The notes below the pieces were generated by a model that saw nothing but the letters and a program-made list of their open reading frames with translations, did no database searches and had not been told where the DNA came from. From assembly GCA_964573205.1 (NCBI GenBank), contig CAZNIT010000064.1, positions 1-40,914 on the forward strand: 40,914 bases of DNA. The letters run 5' to 3'. Positions 14,488 to 22,391 of this stretch are shown in pieces. Position numbers and translations under genes: made by a program. Numbering within the stretch: position 1 is the first letter of the stretch; each line of letters opens with the position of its first letter. The DNA is from QNZT01 sp964573205. GTDB lineage: Bacteria; Campylobacterota; Campylobacteria; Campylobacterales; QNZT01.

Positions 14488-16446
14488 TCATTTTTGATTA
14501 GCCCTTTTTACGGCCTCTTCGATTTTAGCGACGATTGAAGGATCCTCAAGAGTGGAGATATCTTGCGTAATCTTTTCACCTTTTGCGATAGAACGTAAAA
14601 TTCGCCTCATAATCTTCCCTGATCTGGTTTTAGGAAGTCCCGGTACCGCTACGATATCGTCCGCTTTTGCGATATTACCGATCTCCTCCGAGAGAAGAGT
14701 GTTTATATGTGTTTTTATATCTTCGTTGACTTCGCCCTCTTTCAGCACTAAAAATACAAAAATCGACTCCCCTTTTATCGTATGCGGTCTGCCTACCACC
14801 GCAACTTCGGCAACTTTTTCATCTTCGGCAACCGCAGCTTCGATTTCGGCCGTTCCTAACCTATGACCCGAAACGTTTATGACATCGTCAACTCTACCGG
14901 TAATCGTGATATACCCGTTTTCATCGACCATAGCGCCGTCACCGGAAAAATAGACCGGCTTCGAATCTTTTACGGCATCGCCGAAATATGATTTTTTAAA
15001 TCGTTGCGGATCTCCCCAAATCGTACGAATCATACTAGGCCAAGGTTTTGTTATGCACAAAAGTCCTGTTTCACCCACCTCTTTAGGAGTACCGTCTCTC
15101 TCTATCACTTCGGCCATTATACCAGGAAGCGCGAATGTTGCACATGACGGCTTTATCGGCGTTGCTCCCGGAAGCGGAGAGATCATATGACCTCCCGTCT
15201 CCGTCTGCCACCAAGTATCGACTATGGCGCATCTGCCTCCTCCGACCTCGTCATGATACCATTGCCAAGCGGGAGGATCGATCGGCTCTCCTACGGTTCC
15301 TAGAACCTTCAATGATGTAAGGTCATACTTTTTAGGTTCGTTTTCACCCATTTTATGAAGTACCCTAATAGCTGTCGGCGCCGTATAAAATTGCGTGATT
15401 TTATGCTCTTGCACCATTTTCCAGGCTCTACCGGCATCGGGATATGTAGGAACACCCTCGAACATTACCGTTGTAGTACCGGCCGCAAGCGGACCGTAAA
15501 CTATATATGTGTGTCCGGTTATCCAACCGATATCGGCCGTACACCAGTAAACATCATCGTCTTTCACATCAAAAACCCACTCCATCGTCATTTGCGCCCA
15601 GAGTATGTAACCCGCTTGCGCATGCTGCACCCCTTTAGGTTTTCCGGTGCTTCCGGAAGTATAAAGCAAAAAGAGCGGATCTTCACTATCCATAATTTCC
15701 GGCTCGCATATGTCGGATTGCTCTTTTATCAAATCGTTATAACAGTGATCTCTACCGCTTATCCATTCTATATCTTCATTATTTCTTTTTACGACCAAAA
15801 CGGCTTCCACGCTTTTTATTCCATCTTTTAACGCATTGTCAACCACGGGTTTGAGAAGATAGGGTTTTGATTTTCTATAGGCTCCGTCGGAGGTTATAAT
15901 CAATTTAGCCTGCGCATCTTCTATTCTGTCTTTCAACGCTTCGGCGCTAAACCCTCCGAAAACTATGGAGTGAATCGCTCCGATTCTAGCACAAGCTAGC
16001 ATCGCAAAAGCAGCTTCCGGTATCATCGGCATATAAAGTACGACTCTATCTCCCTTTTTTACACCGAATCGATTTTTCAATAAATTTGCGAATCTATTCA
16101 CTTCAAGACTTAACTCTTTATAAGTGATCTTTCGTACATCCCCTCTGTCACCTTCGAACAAGATCGCGATTTTATCGCCTCTATTTTCCAAATGTCTATC
16201 GATACATTGAATCGTTACGTTAAGTTTTCCGTTTGTAAACCACTTGTAAAAAGGCGCATCGGATTCATCGAGCACTTTATCGTAAGGTGCAAGCCATTTG
16301 ATCTTTTCGTCTGCGTACCTTTTCCAAAAACCTTCATAATCCTCTTTCGCTTCGTTCATAAGCGCATGATACTCTTGCATGCTCTTTATTCTCGCATTTT
16401 TGGCAAACTCCGGATTTGGCGGATAAATTTTGTCGTGTTGGTGCAT
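14488..16446 (-). CDS. acs: Acetyl-CoA synthetase
   Basis: The 652-residue AMP-forming enzyme activates acetate with ATP and CoA. Visible motifs are the P-loop LLYTSGSTGKPKGV, the VDTWWQTETGGHMISPLPG segment, YFSGDGA and GRVDDVINVSGHRLGTAEIE, and the C-terminal PKTRSGKIMRRILR with the acetylatable lysine. The length is typical. The start is ATG 16446 after AAGGGG. A TATAAT box on the minus strand at 16515-16520 suggests its own promoter just after the preceding dihydroorotase-like gene. Confidence 0.97.
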   Translation of the reverse strand: MHQHDKIYPPNPEFAKNARIKSMQEYHALMNEAKEDYEGFWKRYADEKIKWLAPYDKVLDESDAPFYKWFTNGKLNVTIQCIDRHLENRGDKIAILFEGDRGDVRKITYKELSLEVNRFANLLKNRFGVKKGDRVVLYMPMIPEAAFAMLACARIGAIHSIVFGGFSAEALKDRIEDAQAKLIITSDGAYRKSKPYLLKPVVDNALKDGIKSVEAVLVVKRNNEDIEWISGRDHCYNDLIKEQSDICEPEIMDSEDPLFLLYTSGSTGKPKGVQHAQAGYILWAQMTMEWVFDVKDDDVYWCTADIGWITGHTYIVYGPLAAGTTTVMFEGVPTYPDAGRAWKMVQEHKITQFYTAPTAIRVLHKMGENEPKKYDLTSLKVLGTVGEPIDPPAWQWYHDEVGGGRCAIVDTWWQTETGGHMISPLPGATPIKPSCATFALPGIMAEVIERDGTPKEVGETGLLCITKPWPSMIRTIWGDPQRFKKSYFGDAVKDSKPVYFSGDGAMVDENGYITITGRVDDVINVSGHRLGTAEIEAAVAEDEKVAEVAVVGRPHTIKGESIFVFLVLKEGEVNEDIKTHINTLLSEEIGNIAKADDIVAVPGLPKTRSGKIMRRILRSIAKGEKITQDISTLEDPSIVAKIEEAVKRANQK

Positions 16447-16514
16447 ATTTAACCCCTTGATATTAAAATTTCAAATCATGATAACTTAATATCGTAAATA
16501 TTCAGAAATATATT

Positions 16515-16520
16515 ATTATA
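16515..16520 (-). promoter_or_regulatory. -10 box upstream of acs
   Basis: TATAAT on the minus strand lies 68 bp before the acs start, in an AT-rich gap of 85 bp. No clear -35 box is seen. Confidence 0.4.
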
Positions 16521-16531
16521 AATTGAAATTT

Positions 16532-17740
16532 TTACTCGTTTATGTGAAGAATTTTACCATATAGAGTTTTTCCGAAATATGGGGAGTGTCTTTGTTTTAC
16601 CTTAAATTCATATTTAGGATCAAATAGTATTATATCGGCACTACGGTTTTCTTCGACGGCCGCAATCTCTTTTTCTTCGATTATTTCAGCCGGTTTTCGA
16701 GATATTAGTTTCACTAGTTCTTTCCATCCGATATGCCCCTCTTTTACAAGATAAGTATAACATATACTAAGATAGTTCTCCATCGTATCTATTCCGTATT
16801 TCGCTTCCGCGAAAGCGACATCTTTGAAAAGTATCGATTTTGGAGAGTGAAGAGCCGTCAAAGTATCGATCTTCCCCTCTCTTAACATCTCCAAAAGCTC
16901 CTCTTTATCTTCCGGGCTTCTAAGAGGAGGATTTAGCTTGGCGTAAGTGTTGAAACCGTCACATGATCTCTCGTCAAGAGATAAGTGGTGTATAGAAACT
17001 TCGGTATAAAGCTTTGAAAAACTCTTTTTTCCCTCGTAAACGAGCTCGATCGATTTTTTGGAAGATAGCGCTTGAAAAAGAGTCGGCACTTCATAATGTA
17101 CGCTCATCTGCACTACTTTTGCAACTTCGCTTATCTCGCCGATTTTTGAGATACCGGGAAGTCCTAGTCTAAAAGAGACTTCACCTTCGTTCATAACGCC
17201 GCTGTCGTTCAAAATTTTGTTTTCACAAAAAACGAAAAAAAGGTTTTTATGCATTTTGCTGTATTCGTAAATTCGTCTTAGCAAATTTCCGTTTATATCG
17301 GAGTTTTCTTGAACTATATTGATATCGTTTTTCAAAAGCGTCGAAATATTGTTCAATTTGGTAAGCTCTTTATCCTTTAAAGCTTTGATAGCGAGGTGAA
17401 TATTTGAAAATGAGCTTTCAAGCTCTTTTGTAAGAAGAGATAAAAATGTCTGATTTTCCATCAGGGGGCTAATTCTAGGCGATAGTACGAATTTACCCAC
17501 GCCCGCTTTTTTCGTGCTTTTGTAAAGCTTATGAAGATTTTCTATCGTTAAAAGATCATCCTCTATTCTAACGTTTAAATCCGTAATCTTCGCAAGAGCA
17601 ATCAATCCGCTCGCCTCTACGACCTTTTTACAGCCTTTTGGATCTATAAAATCCGCGATCTTCTTTATCTTTCCATTATGCAGAAGAATCGACTTTTTCT
17701 CTCCTCTTTCGGCTATCGTGACATCTTTTATCAAAACCAT
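16532..17740 (-). CDS. Dihydroorotase-like protein lacking metal ligands
   Basis: The frame fits the dihydroorotase (PyrC, amidohydrolase) family over its 402 residues but is probably not an active hydrolase. The HxH metal motif after strand 1 (normally DxHxH) reads DLNVR at residues 54-58. The position of the third His is FCEN, and the TDHAPH loop with the catalytic Asp reads TALHSPKS. IHHLS is kept. Such inactive homologues (PyrX/pseudo-DHOase) assemble with aspartate carbamoyltransferase PyrB in some bacteria. I choose ATG 17740, preceded by GAGGGTGA, over an upstream ATG at 17797 without a ribosome site. Neither pyrB nor a true pyrC is nearby. Confidence 0.82.
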   Translation of the reverse strand: MVLIKDVTIAERGEKKSILLHNGKIKKIADFIDPKGCKKVVEASGLIALAKITDLNVRIEDDLLTIENLHKLYKSTKKAGVGKFVLSPRISPLMENQTFLSLLTKELESSFSNIHLAIKALKDKELTKLNNISTLLKNDINIVQENSDINGNLLRRIYEYSKMHKNLFFVFCENKILNDSGVMNEGEVSFRLGLPGISKIGEISEVAKVVQMSVHYEVPTLFQALSSKKSIELVYEGKKSFSKLYTEVSIHHLSLDERSCDGFNTYAKLNPPLRSPEDKEELLEMLREGKIDTLTALHSPKSILFKDVAFAEAKYGIDTMENYLSICYTYLVKEGHIGWKELVKLISRKPAEIIEEKEIAAVEENRSADIILFDPKYEFKVKQRHSPYFGKTLYGKILHINE

Positions 17741-17803
17741 AGAGATCACCCTCTTTTTGAACTGACAAATTCTACAATAGAGCTGCTTTAAAGGCACTTT
17801 TAC

Positions 17804-17809
17804 TATAAT
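17804..17809 (+). promoter_or_regulatory. -10 box of the cyclophilin gene
   Basis: TATAAT lies 41 bp before ATG 17851 in the divergent gap 17741-17850; no -35 box is evident. Confidence 0.45.
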
Positions 17810-17850
17810 TTGGAACCAAATTTAAAACTATTTGAACAAAAGGACAATAT

Positions 17851-18339
17851 ATGGCACTAAAAGAGTATGATATATCAAAAGAGGCGTTAAAAGATATAAA
17901 TTATGCGATCATTACGACAAACAAAGGAAAAATGAAACTGAAACTCTATAAAGAAGAAGCTCCAAATACCGTCGCAAATTTCGCTCATTTGGCAAACGAA
18001 GGTTTTTACGACAATCTCAATTTTCATAGAGTTATTCCCGGCTTTATGGCACAAGGCGGATGCCCACATGGGAGCGGGACGGGCGGTCCGGGATGGGCTA
18101 TAAAGTGCGAGACTTCGACAAACGTTCACAAACATCAAAAAGGTACTCTATCAATGGCACATGCGGGACCAAATACCGGAGGAAGCCAATTTTTTATCTG
18201 TTTCGTCCCTTGCCCTCATCTTGACGGCGTCCATACGGTTTTTGGAGGAATATCTCCCGAAGATAAAGAGAGCATGAACGTATTGGACACTATAGAAGCG
18301 AACGATAAGATCCAAAAGATAGAGATCGTAAAAGATTAA
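17851..18339 (+). CDS. Cyclophilin-type peptidyl-prolyl cis-trans isomerase
   Basis: The 162-residue cytoplasmic protein (no signal peptide) has the cyclophilin signature: FYDNLNFHRVIPGFMAQGGCP with the catalytic Arg, the GTLSMAHAGPNTGGSQFFIC segment, and HLDGVHTVFGGI. It speeds proline isomerisation during protein folding. The start follows AAAGGAC. Its stop codon lies inside the 13-bp terminator stem shared with the convergent repressor gene. Confidence 0.95.
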   Translation: MALKEYDISKEALKDINYAIITTNKGKMKLKLYKEEAPNTVANFAHLANEGFYDNLNFHRVIPGFMAQGGCPHGSGTGGPGWAIKCETSTNVHKHQKGTLSMAHAGPNTGGSQFFICFVPCPHLDGVHTVFGGISPEDKESMNVLDTIEANDKIQKIEIVKD

Positions 18340-18364
18340 AGAGGGCTTTTTCCTCTTTAATCTT
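18332..18364. terminator. Bidirectional terminator with 13-bp perfect stem
   Basis: AAGATTAAAGAGG (18332-18344) and CCTCTTTAATCTT (18352-18364) pair perfectly around a 7-nt loop. The stem contains the end of the cyclophilin gene and touches the stop of the repressor gene. On the minus strand it continues into TTTT. Confidence 0.8.
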
Positions 18365-19019
18365 AAAATCCGCTCATACTTCCAACCACTTTACCGACTA
18401 TCTCGACATTTTCCATCGGAACCGATTCTACGGCGTATTGGGAATTATCGGAGATCAAATCAAGAGTTCCGTCACTTTTTAGAGATACTCTTTTGACGAA
18501 CAATCCGATAGGAGTCGAAACTACGAAAACCCCGCCTTTTCTTATATCGTCTTGAGTACGATTTACGAATATAATATCGCCGTCTTTGAATGTCGGCTCC
18601 ATAGAGTCTCCTAAAACGTTTATGGAATCGATATTTTTGATCTCTCTCTCACCTCCCAATCTTTGAACCATATGTGGATCAAGAGCTATCGTTTCGCCCG
18701 CTTCGTCGTAATTAAAAGCCCCTCCTCCGGCACTTGCGTAAATATCTCCGAAATAGCGAACATTTGCGTATTTTTGAGTCTCCTCTTCCAGACTTTTTGT
18801 AGCTTGATTGTAAAAAAGCCAATTGATCGAAATCTTTCTTTTCGCACAAAAGTTCAAAACCTCTTCGTAGGGAATCTTTCCCCTATTTTTCATAGTGGCG
18901 AATGTGAGTTGATTTATCCCGAGTGCATCCGCAACGTCTTTATCGAATACTTTTTTATCTCCCAACTCTTTAGAGAGTATATCTTTTATTTTTGGCAAAA
19001 GTTCTTTAAAATCAAACAT
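18363..19019 (-). CDS. S24 (LexA/CI-like) autocleaving-type transcriptional repressor
   Basis: The 218-residue protein has an N-terminal helix-turn-helix of the CI-repressor type (about residues 22-65, KDVADALGINQLTFATMKNRGKIP) and a C-terminal S24 peptidase-like domain. The Ser/Lys dyad is visible as Ser139 in GDSMEPTF and Lys176 in FVKRV, and a candidate Ala97-Gly98 cleavage site precedes it in ASAGGG. LexA and CI proteins of this design self-cleave when RecA filaments form. A 27-bp palindrome overlaps its own -10 box, so autorepression is likely. The trigger is inferred, not shown. The nearest divergent gene encodes a 32-residue peptide. Confidence 0.88.
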   Translation of the reverse strand: MFDFKELLPKIKDILSKELGDKKVFDKDVADALGINQLTFATMKNRGKIPYEEVLNFCAKRKISINWLFYNQATKSLEEETQKYANVRYFGDIYASAGGGAFNYDEAGETIALDPHMVQRLGGEREIKNIDSINVLGDSMEPTFKDGDIIFVNRTQDDIRKGGVFVVSTPIGLFVKRVSLKSDGTLDLISDNSQYAVESVPMENVEIVGKVVGSMSGF

Positions 19020-19036
19020 AAGCGACTCCTAAAAAG

Positions 19037-19063
19037 AATTATATTTCAAAATGAAATATAATT
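19037..19063. promoter_or_regulatory. Perfect palindromic operator candidate between S24 repressor and small ORF
   Basis: AATTATATTTC (19037-19047) and GAAATATAATT (19053-19063) form an 11-bp perfect inverted repeat with a 5-bp spacer. TATAAT for the minus-strand repressor (19061-19066) and TATAAT for the plus-strand ORF (19057-19062) both overlap the right arm. This is the layout expected for an operator controlling two divergent genes. Confidence 0.65.
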
Positions 19064-19129
19064 ATACCATAAAAAATATTTTTATTACAATATGAATATA
19101 AAAAATTTTCAATTTAAAAGGAGAAAAGG

Positions 19130-19228
19130 ATGATCGGAAATATTTTAAAACGGTTAAACGACTCTATAGATATCTTTTTTAGCGTAATTGAGTATATGAT
19201 GCTGAAGCTAAACGAAAAAGTTTTATAA
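19130..19228 (+). CDS. 32-residue amphipathic small protein, divergent from S24 repressor
   Basis: ATG 19130 has AAGGAG 6 bp upstream, and the frame ends at TAA 19226-19228. The product begins MIGNILKRLNDSIDIFF. Hydrophobic residues recur every three or four positions (Ile5, Leu9, Ile13, Phe16, Ile20, Met24, Leu27, Val31), giving one amphipathic helix over the whole length. It shares its promoter region with the S24 repressor. The size, helix and position resemble LexA-controlled membrane peptides such as TisB in outline only; there is no sequence match that I recognise. Confidence 0.55.
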   Translation: MIGNILKRLNDSIDIFFSVIEYMMLKLNEKVL

Positions 19229-19271
19229 GAAAGAGCCTCCAAAAGGCGAAAAACCTTTCGGAAAAACGATC

Positions 19272-19985
19272 TCACTCTTGAGCGGCCTCGTTTATCATCT
19301 GCTCGTTAAGCTCTATGGAGTGATCTTTTATATCCACTTTATCCAAAGCCGACTCAAGCGGCATGAATCTATGCTCGATAGGATCGAAATACTCAAGTTC
19401 GCCGCTATTAAGATGATAGTACCATCCTTGAACGAATATTTCGCCCTCGGAGACTTTTCTTTTGACCGCCGGATATGTCAAAAGATTTTTGAGCTGATCT
19501 ATGACATTGAATTTTTCGGTAGCGCTATATAAAATTTTGGGATCTTTGTTTCCTACGAACGCGACGGCCTGCTCTTTCGCGTTTTCACCGAATTTCAGCC
19601 ATTTTTTGATGTTCGTCATTTCGATATTGTCATCTGGAATATCTTGGTGAAGACTTTTACAAGCCCCGCAATCGGTATGCCCGCAGATAATGACATTATC
19701 GACATTCAAAACCGAAATCGCATACTCTATCACCGCCGGAGTTGCGGAAGCCTGCGAATTAGGATCGAAAGGAGGTACGAAGTTACCGATATTTCTGGCT
19801 ATAAAGAGATCTCCCGGTTTCGTATATGTTATAAGATTGGGCACTATTCTCGAATCGCTACAAGTTATAAATAGAGTCTTCGGACTTTGTCCTTCGTCAA
19901 CGAGTCTTCTAAAAAGTGTAGAGTATTTTTTCCCATATTTTTCTTTGAACCGCTTATGGCTTTTTATCAACGCTTCCGTACTCAT
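19272..19985 (-). CDS. Beta-class carbonic anhydrase
   Basis: The 237-residue enzyme interconverts CO2 and bicarbonate with Zn2+. Ligands are visible as Cys42 in ITCSDSR, His103 and Cys106 in CGHTDCGACK, with the Asp44/Arg46 pair typical of the family. No signal peptide is seen, so it is probably cytoplasmic, supplying bicarbonate or CO2 for carbon metabolism. ATG 19985 follows AAGGAA; a TATAAT box on the minus strand at 20026-20031 is a likely -10. Confidence 0.95.
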   Translation of the reverse strand: MSTEALIKSHKRFKEKYGKKYSTLFRRLVDEGQSPKTLFITCSDSRIVPNLITYTKPGDLFIARNIGNFVPPFDPNSQASATPAVIEYAISVLNVDNVIICGHTDCGACKSLHQDIPDDNIEMTNIKKWLKFGENAKEQAVAFVGNKDPKILYSATEKFNVIDQLKNLLTYPAVKRKVSEGEIFVQGWYYHLNSGELEYFDPIEHRFMPLESALDKVDIKDHSIELNEQMINEAAQE

Positions 19986-20025
19986 ATGATTTTCCTTACT
20001 GTTAAGATAATATTAAGATATAGCG

Positions 20026-20031
20026 ATTATA
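20026..20031 (-). promoter_or_regulatory. -10 box of the carbonic anhydrase gene
   Basis: TATAAT on the minus strand lies 41 bp before ATG 19985. Between them TTAAGATA occurs twice, 11 bp apart (20002-20009, 20013-20020), possibly a regulator site. Confidence 0.4.
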
Positions 20032-20084
20032 AAATAATTAGCATGAATATATCATTAATAATAAGATATTAATCAAATTTTATG

Positions 20085-20090
20085 TACAAT
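20085..20090 (+). promoter_or_regulatory. -10 box of the DUF1538 operon
   Basis: TACAAT preceded directly by TG lies 29 bp before ATG 20119; no clear -35. Confidence 0.4.
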
Positions 20091-20118
20091 ATATAGAGTT
20101 AGCAAATAAGGTTTTATT

Positions 20119-21636
20119 ATGCTTAAAGAGTCGTTACATATCTTTTTAGACGATCTTAAAAACGCTTTTAAAGACCTTGTTCCGATTATTTTGGTCGTAG
20201 CCTTCTTTCAGACGTTCATTATCTCAACGATACCTCAAAATCTGACATCCGTTATGATAGGTCTTGTTATCGTCGCGACCGGATTGGCGCTTTTTATAAG
20301 AGGACTTGAACTTGGAATATTCCCGATCGGAGAATCGCTCGCGATTAATTTTGCAAAAAAGGGTTCACTCTTTTGGCTTCTTCTTTTCTCCTTCACGATA
20401 GGTTTCGCCACTACGATAGCGGAACCGGCGCTTATCGCAATCGCGGACAAAGCCGCGACAATTAGCGCGGATAAAATCGACGCCTCTTTCTTAAGACTCA
20501 CCGTCGCGGTTTCCGTAGGTTTTGCGATAGCTCTTGGAGTATTTAGAATTTTAGTCGGACATCCTATTCAATACTACATTATCAGCGGATATATTCTTGT
20601 TGTGTTAATTACATTTTTCGCTCCCAAAGAGATTGTCGCTCTTGCTTACGACAGCGGAGGGGTAACGACCTCTACGGTAACGGTTCCGCTCGTCGCCGCA
20701 CTTGGTATAGGGCTTGCAAGTTCCATAAAAGGTAGAAATCCGGCAATCGACGGTTTTGGACTCATCGCGTTCGCATCATTAACGCCTATGATTTTCGTAC
20801 AACTTTACGGAATTGCGGTTTACGCATACGAACCGGAGGCAAAAGAGAACTTCACCATTTTAGCCGAATCCGTAAAAGAGACGGTAGAAGTTGCCAAACA
20901 TTTCGATATGTGGAACATCTTGTGGGATCTTGTAGCAGTCGTTCGAGACGTCACTCCTATACTCGCCGTAATCTTCTTTTTCCAATATGTAATTATAAAA
21001 AAACCGATCTCTCATTTACATAAAATTATAACAGGCATCATTTTGGTGATACTCGGACTTTACGCCTTCATATTGGGGCTTGAGATAGGACTTTTCCCTA
21101 TCGGCGAAACGATGGCCTACGATCTGACATCTATGAAGAACAATACTCTTATATATCTGTTCGGATTCATGATAGGATTTTCCACGACTATGGCCGAGCC
21201 GGCTCTTTTAGCGATCGCCATAAAGGCGGCCGAAGTGAGCGAAGGAAAGATCAACCAGACGGTTCTTAGGATATCGGTGGCTCTAGGCGTGGCTGTCGGA
21301 ATAGGACTTGGAGCTTATAGAATCGTAGTAGGAGATCAGATACATCACTATATAATAGGCGGATATATAATAGTAATAGTCATGACATATCTGGCGCCGA
21401 AATATATCATACCGATCGCCTACGACAGCGGCGGCGTTACGACATCCACCGTAACCGTTCCGCTTGTCGCGGCTTTGGGACTCGGACTGGCCGAAAACAT
21501 AGAGGGCAGAAATCCGCTCATAGACGGTTTCGGCCTCATAGCATTTGCTTCTCTTTTTCCTATGATTACGGTCATGGGATACGGGATATATGCGTCATAT
21601 ATGTCTAAAAAGCTCAATCCAAAGGAGAATATGTGA
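20119..21636 (+). CDS. DUF1538 family integral membrane protein (two tandem copies)
   Basis: The 505-residue protein has two homologous halves, each with about six membrane spans. Both carry GLELGIFPIGE-like, GF(A/S)TTIAEPAL(I/L)AIA, and AYDSGGVTTSTVTVPLVAALG motifs. The AEPAL and DSGGVTTSTVTVP signatures define DUF1538, a family of predicted transporters of unknown substrate. Conserved Asp, Ser and Thr inside spans suggest an ion or small solute path. It starts a four-gene unit; the next gene, a PII-like protein, overlaps by 4 bp, so PII control of transport is a reasonable inference. Confidence 0.9.
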   Translation: MLKESLHIFLDDLKNAFKDLVPIILVVAFFQTFIISTIPQNLTSVMIGLVIVATGLALFIRGLELGIFPIGESLAINFAKKGSLFWLLLFSFTIGFATTIAEPALIAIADKAATISADKIDASFLRLTVAVSVGFAIALGVFRILVGHPIQYYIISGYILVVLITFFAPKEIVALAYDSGGVTTSTVTVPLVAALGIGLASSIKGRNPAIDGFGLIAFASLTPMIFVQLYGIAVYAYEPEAKENFTILAESVKETVEVAKHFDMWNILWDLVAVVRDVTPILAVIFFFQYVIIKKPISHLHKIITGIILVILGLYAFILGLEIGLFPIGETMAYDLTSMKNNTLIYLFGFMIGFSTTMAEPALLAIAIKAAEVSEGKINQTVLRISVALGVAVGIGLGAYRIVVGDQIHHYIIGGYIIVIVMTYLAPKYIIPIAYDSGGVTTSTVTVPLVAALGLGLAENIEGRNPLIDGFGLIAFASLFPMITVMGYGIYASYMSKKLNPKENM

Positions 21637-21983
21637 AATTTGTAGCACTTGTAGCCATTGTGGGCGAAGAGAACGAACAAAGGGCGATCACCATTGCAAA
21701 AGATGCCGGAGCCGGTGCGGTTACTATCGTAAAAGGTAGAAATTTGGGTTTGAAAGAGAAGAAGATATTTTTCGGCTTGACGCTTGAAGAGAACGTGTCA
21801 TTGCTCATTTTCATACTTCCGAGAAAGATATCTTTGATAGTTATGAAGAGACTCAGAGAAGCTTTGGATATAGACAATGACGAAAACAGCTCTTTGGCTT
21901 TTACACTACCGCTAGGTCATGTAGCCGGACTAAATATCCAAGAGCTACATAAATTCGAAAATAGAATAAAAAATATACTCTAG
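21633..21983 (+). CDS. PII-like signalling protein
   Basis: The 116-residue protein begins VKFVALVAIVGEENEQRAITIAKDAGAGAVTIVKGRN, a PII-type ferredoxin-like fold with the first strand and helix followed by the T-loop position, and a GLTLEENVSLLIFILP segment. The T-loop lacks the uridylylated Tyr of GlnB, so it belongs to the PII-like sensors rather than nitrogen GlnB/GlnK. The start is GTG 21633 in a GTGA overlap with the DUF1538 stop, after AAAGGAG. PII-like proteins often bind a nucleotide and gate a neighbouring membrane protein. Confidence 0.8.
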   Translation: MKFVALVAIVGEENEQRAITIAKDAGAGAVTIVKGRNLGLKEKKIFFGLTLEENVSLLIFILPRKISLIVMKRLREALDIDNDENSSLAFTLPLGHVAGLNIQELHKFENRIKNIL

Positions 21984-21992
21984 GAGAAGAAG

Positions 21993-22388
21993 ATGCTTGT
22001 AAAAGAGGTAATGACACCGAAAGAGAAGCTTGTCGTCGTTACGCAAATGACGACGATCAGAGAAGCTTTAAGACTTATGAAAAAACATCAAATCAAAGCT
22101 CTTATCGTCGATAAAAACGCGAACAACGGCGCATACGGTATGGTAACGTTTAAAAATATCTTACAATCGATCATCGCTGAGGACGGAGATATAGATCTTT
22201 TAAACGTGTATGACATTTCGGTGGTGCCGGCACTATCGGTTTCAAGAGAGTTGGAGATGAAATACGCCGCTCAGATGATGGTGAAAAACAGTATAAAAAG
22301 ACTTCTTGTTATAGATAACAACGAACTCTACGGTATTCTTACTATGTCGGATTTGATCGGGGTACTTTTGGAAGAGAGCGATATCTAA
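21993..22388 (+). CDS. CBS-pair domain protein
   Basis: The 131-residue protein is made of two CBS domains only: VKEVMTPKEKLVVV to the MVTFKNI loop, and the second ending NNELYGILTMSDLIGVLLEE. CBS pairs bind adenosine ligands (AMP, ATP, c-di-AMP, SAM) and regulate partners. ATG 21993 lies 9 bp after the PII-like gene, with AGGAGAAG as ribosome site. It is a second sensor in the DUF1538 unit. Confidence 0.9.
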   Translation: MLVKEVMTPKEKLVVVTQMTTIREALRLMKKHQIKALIVDKNANNGAYGMVTFKNILQSIIAEDGDIDLLNVYDISVVPALSVSRELEMKYAAQMMVKNSIKRLLVIDNNELYGILTMSDLIGVLLEESDI

Positions 22389-22391
22389 AGA

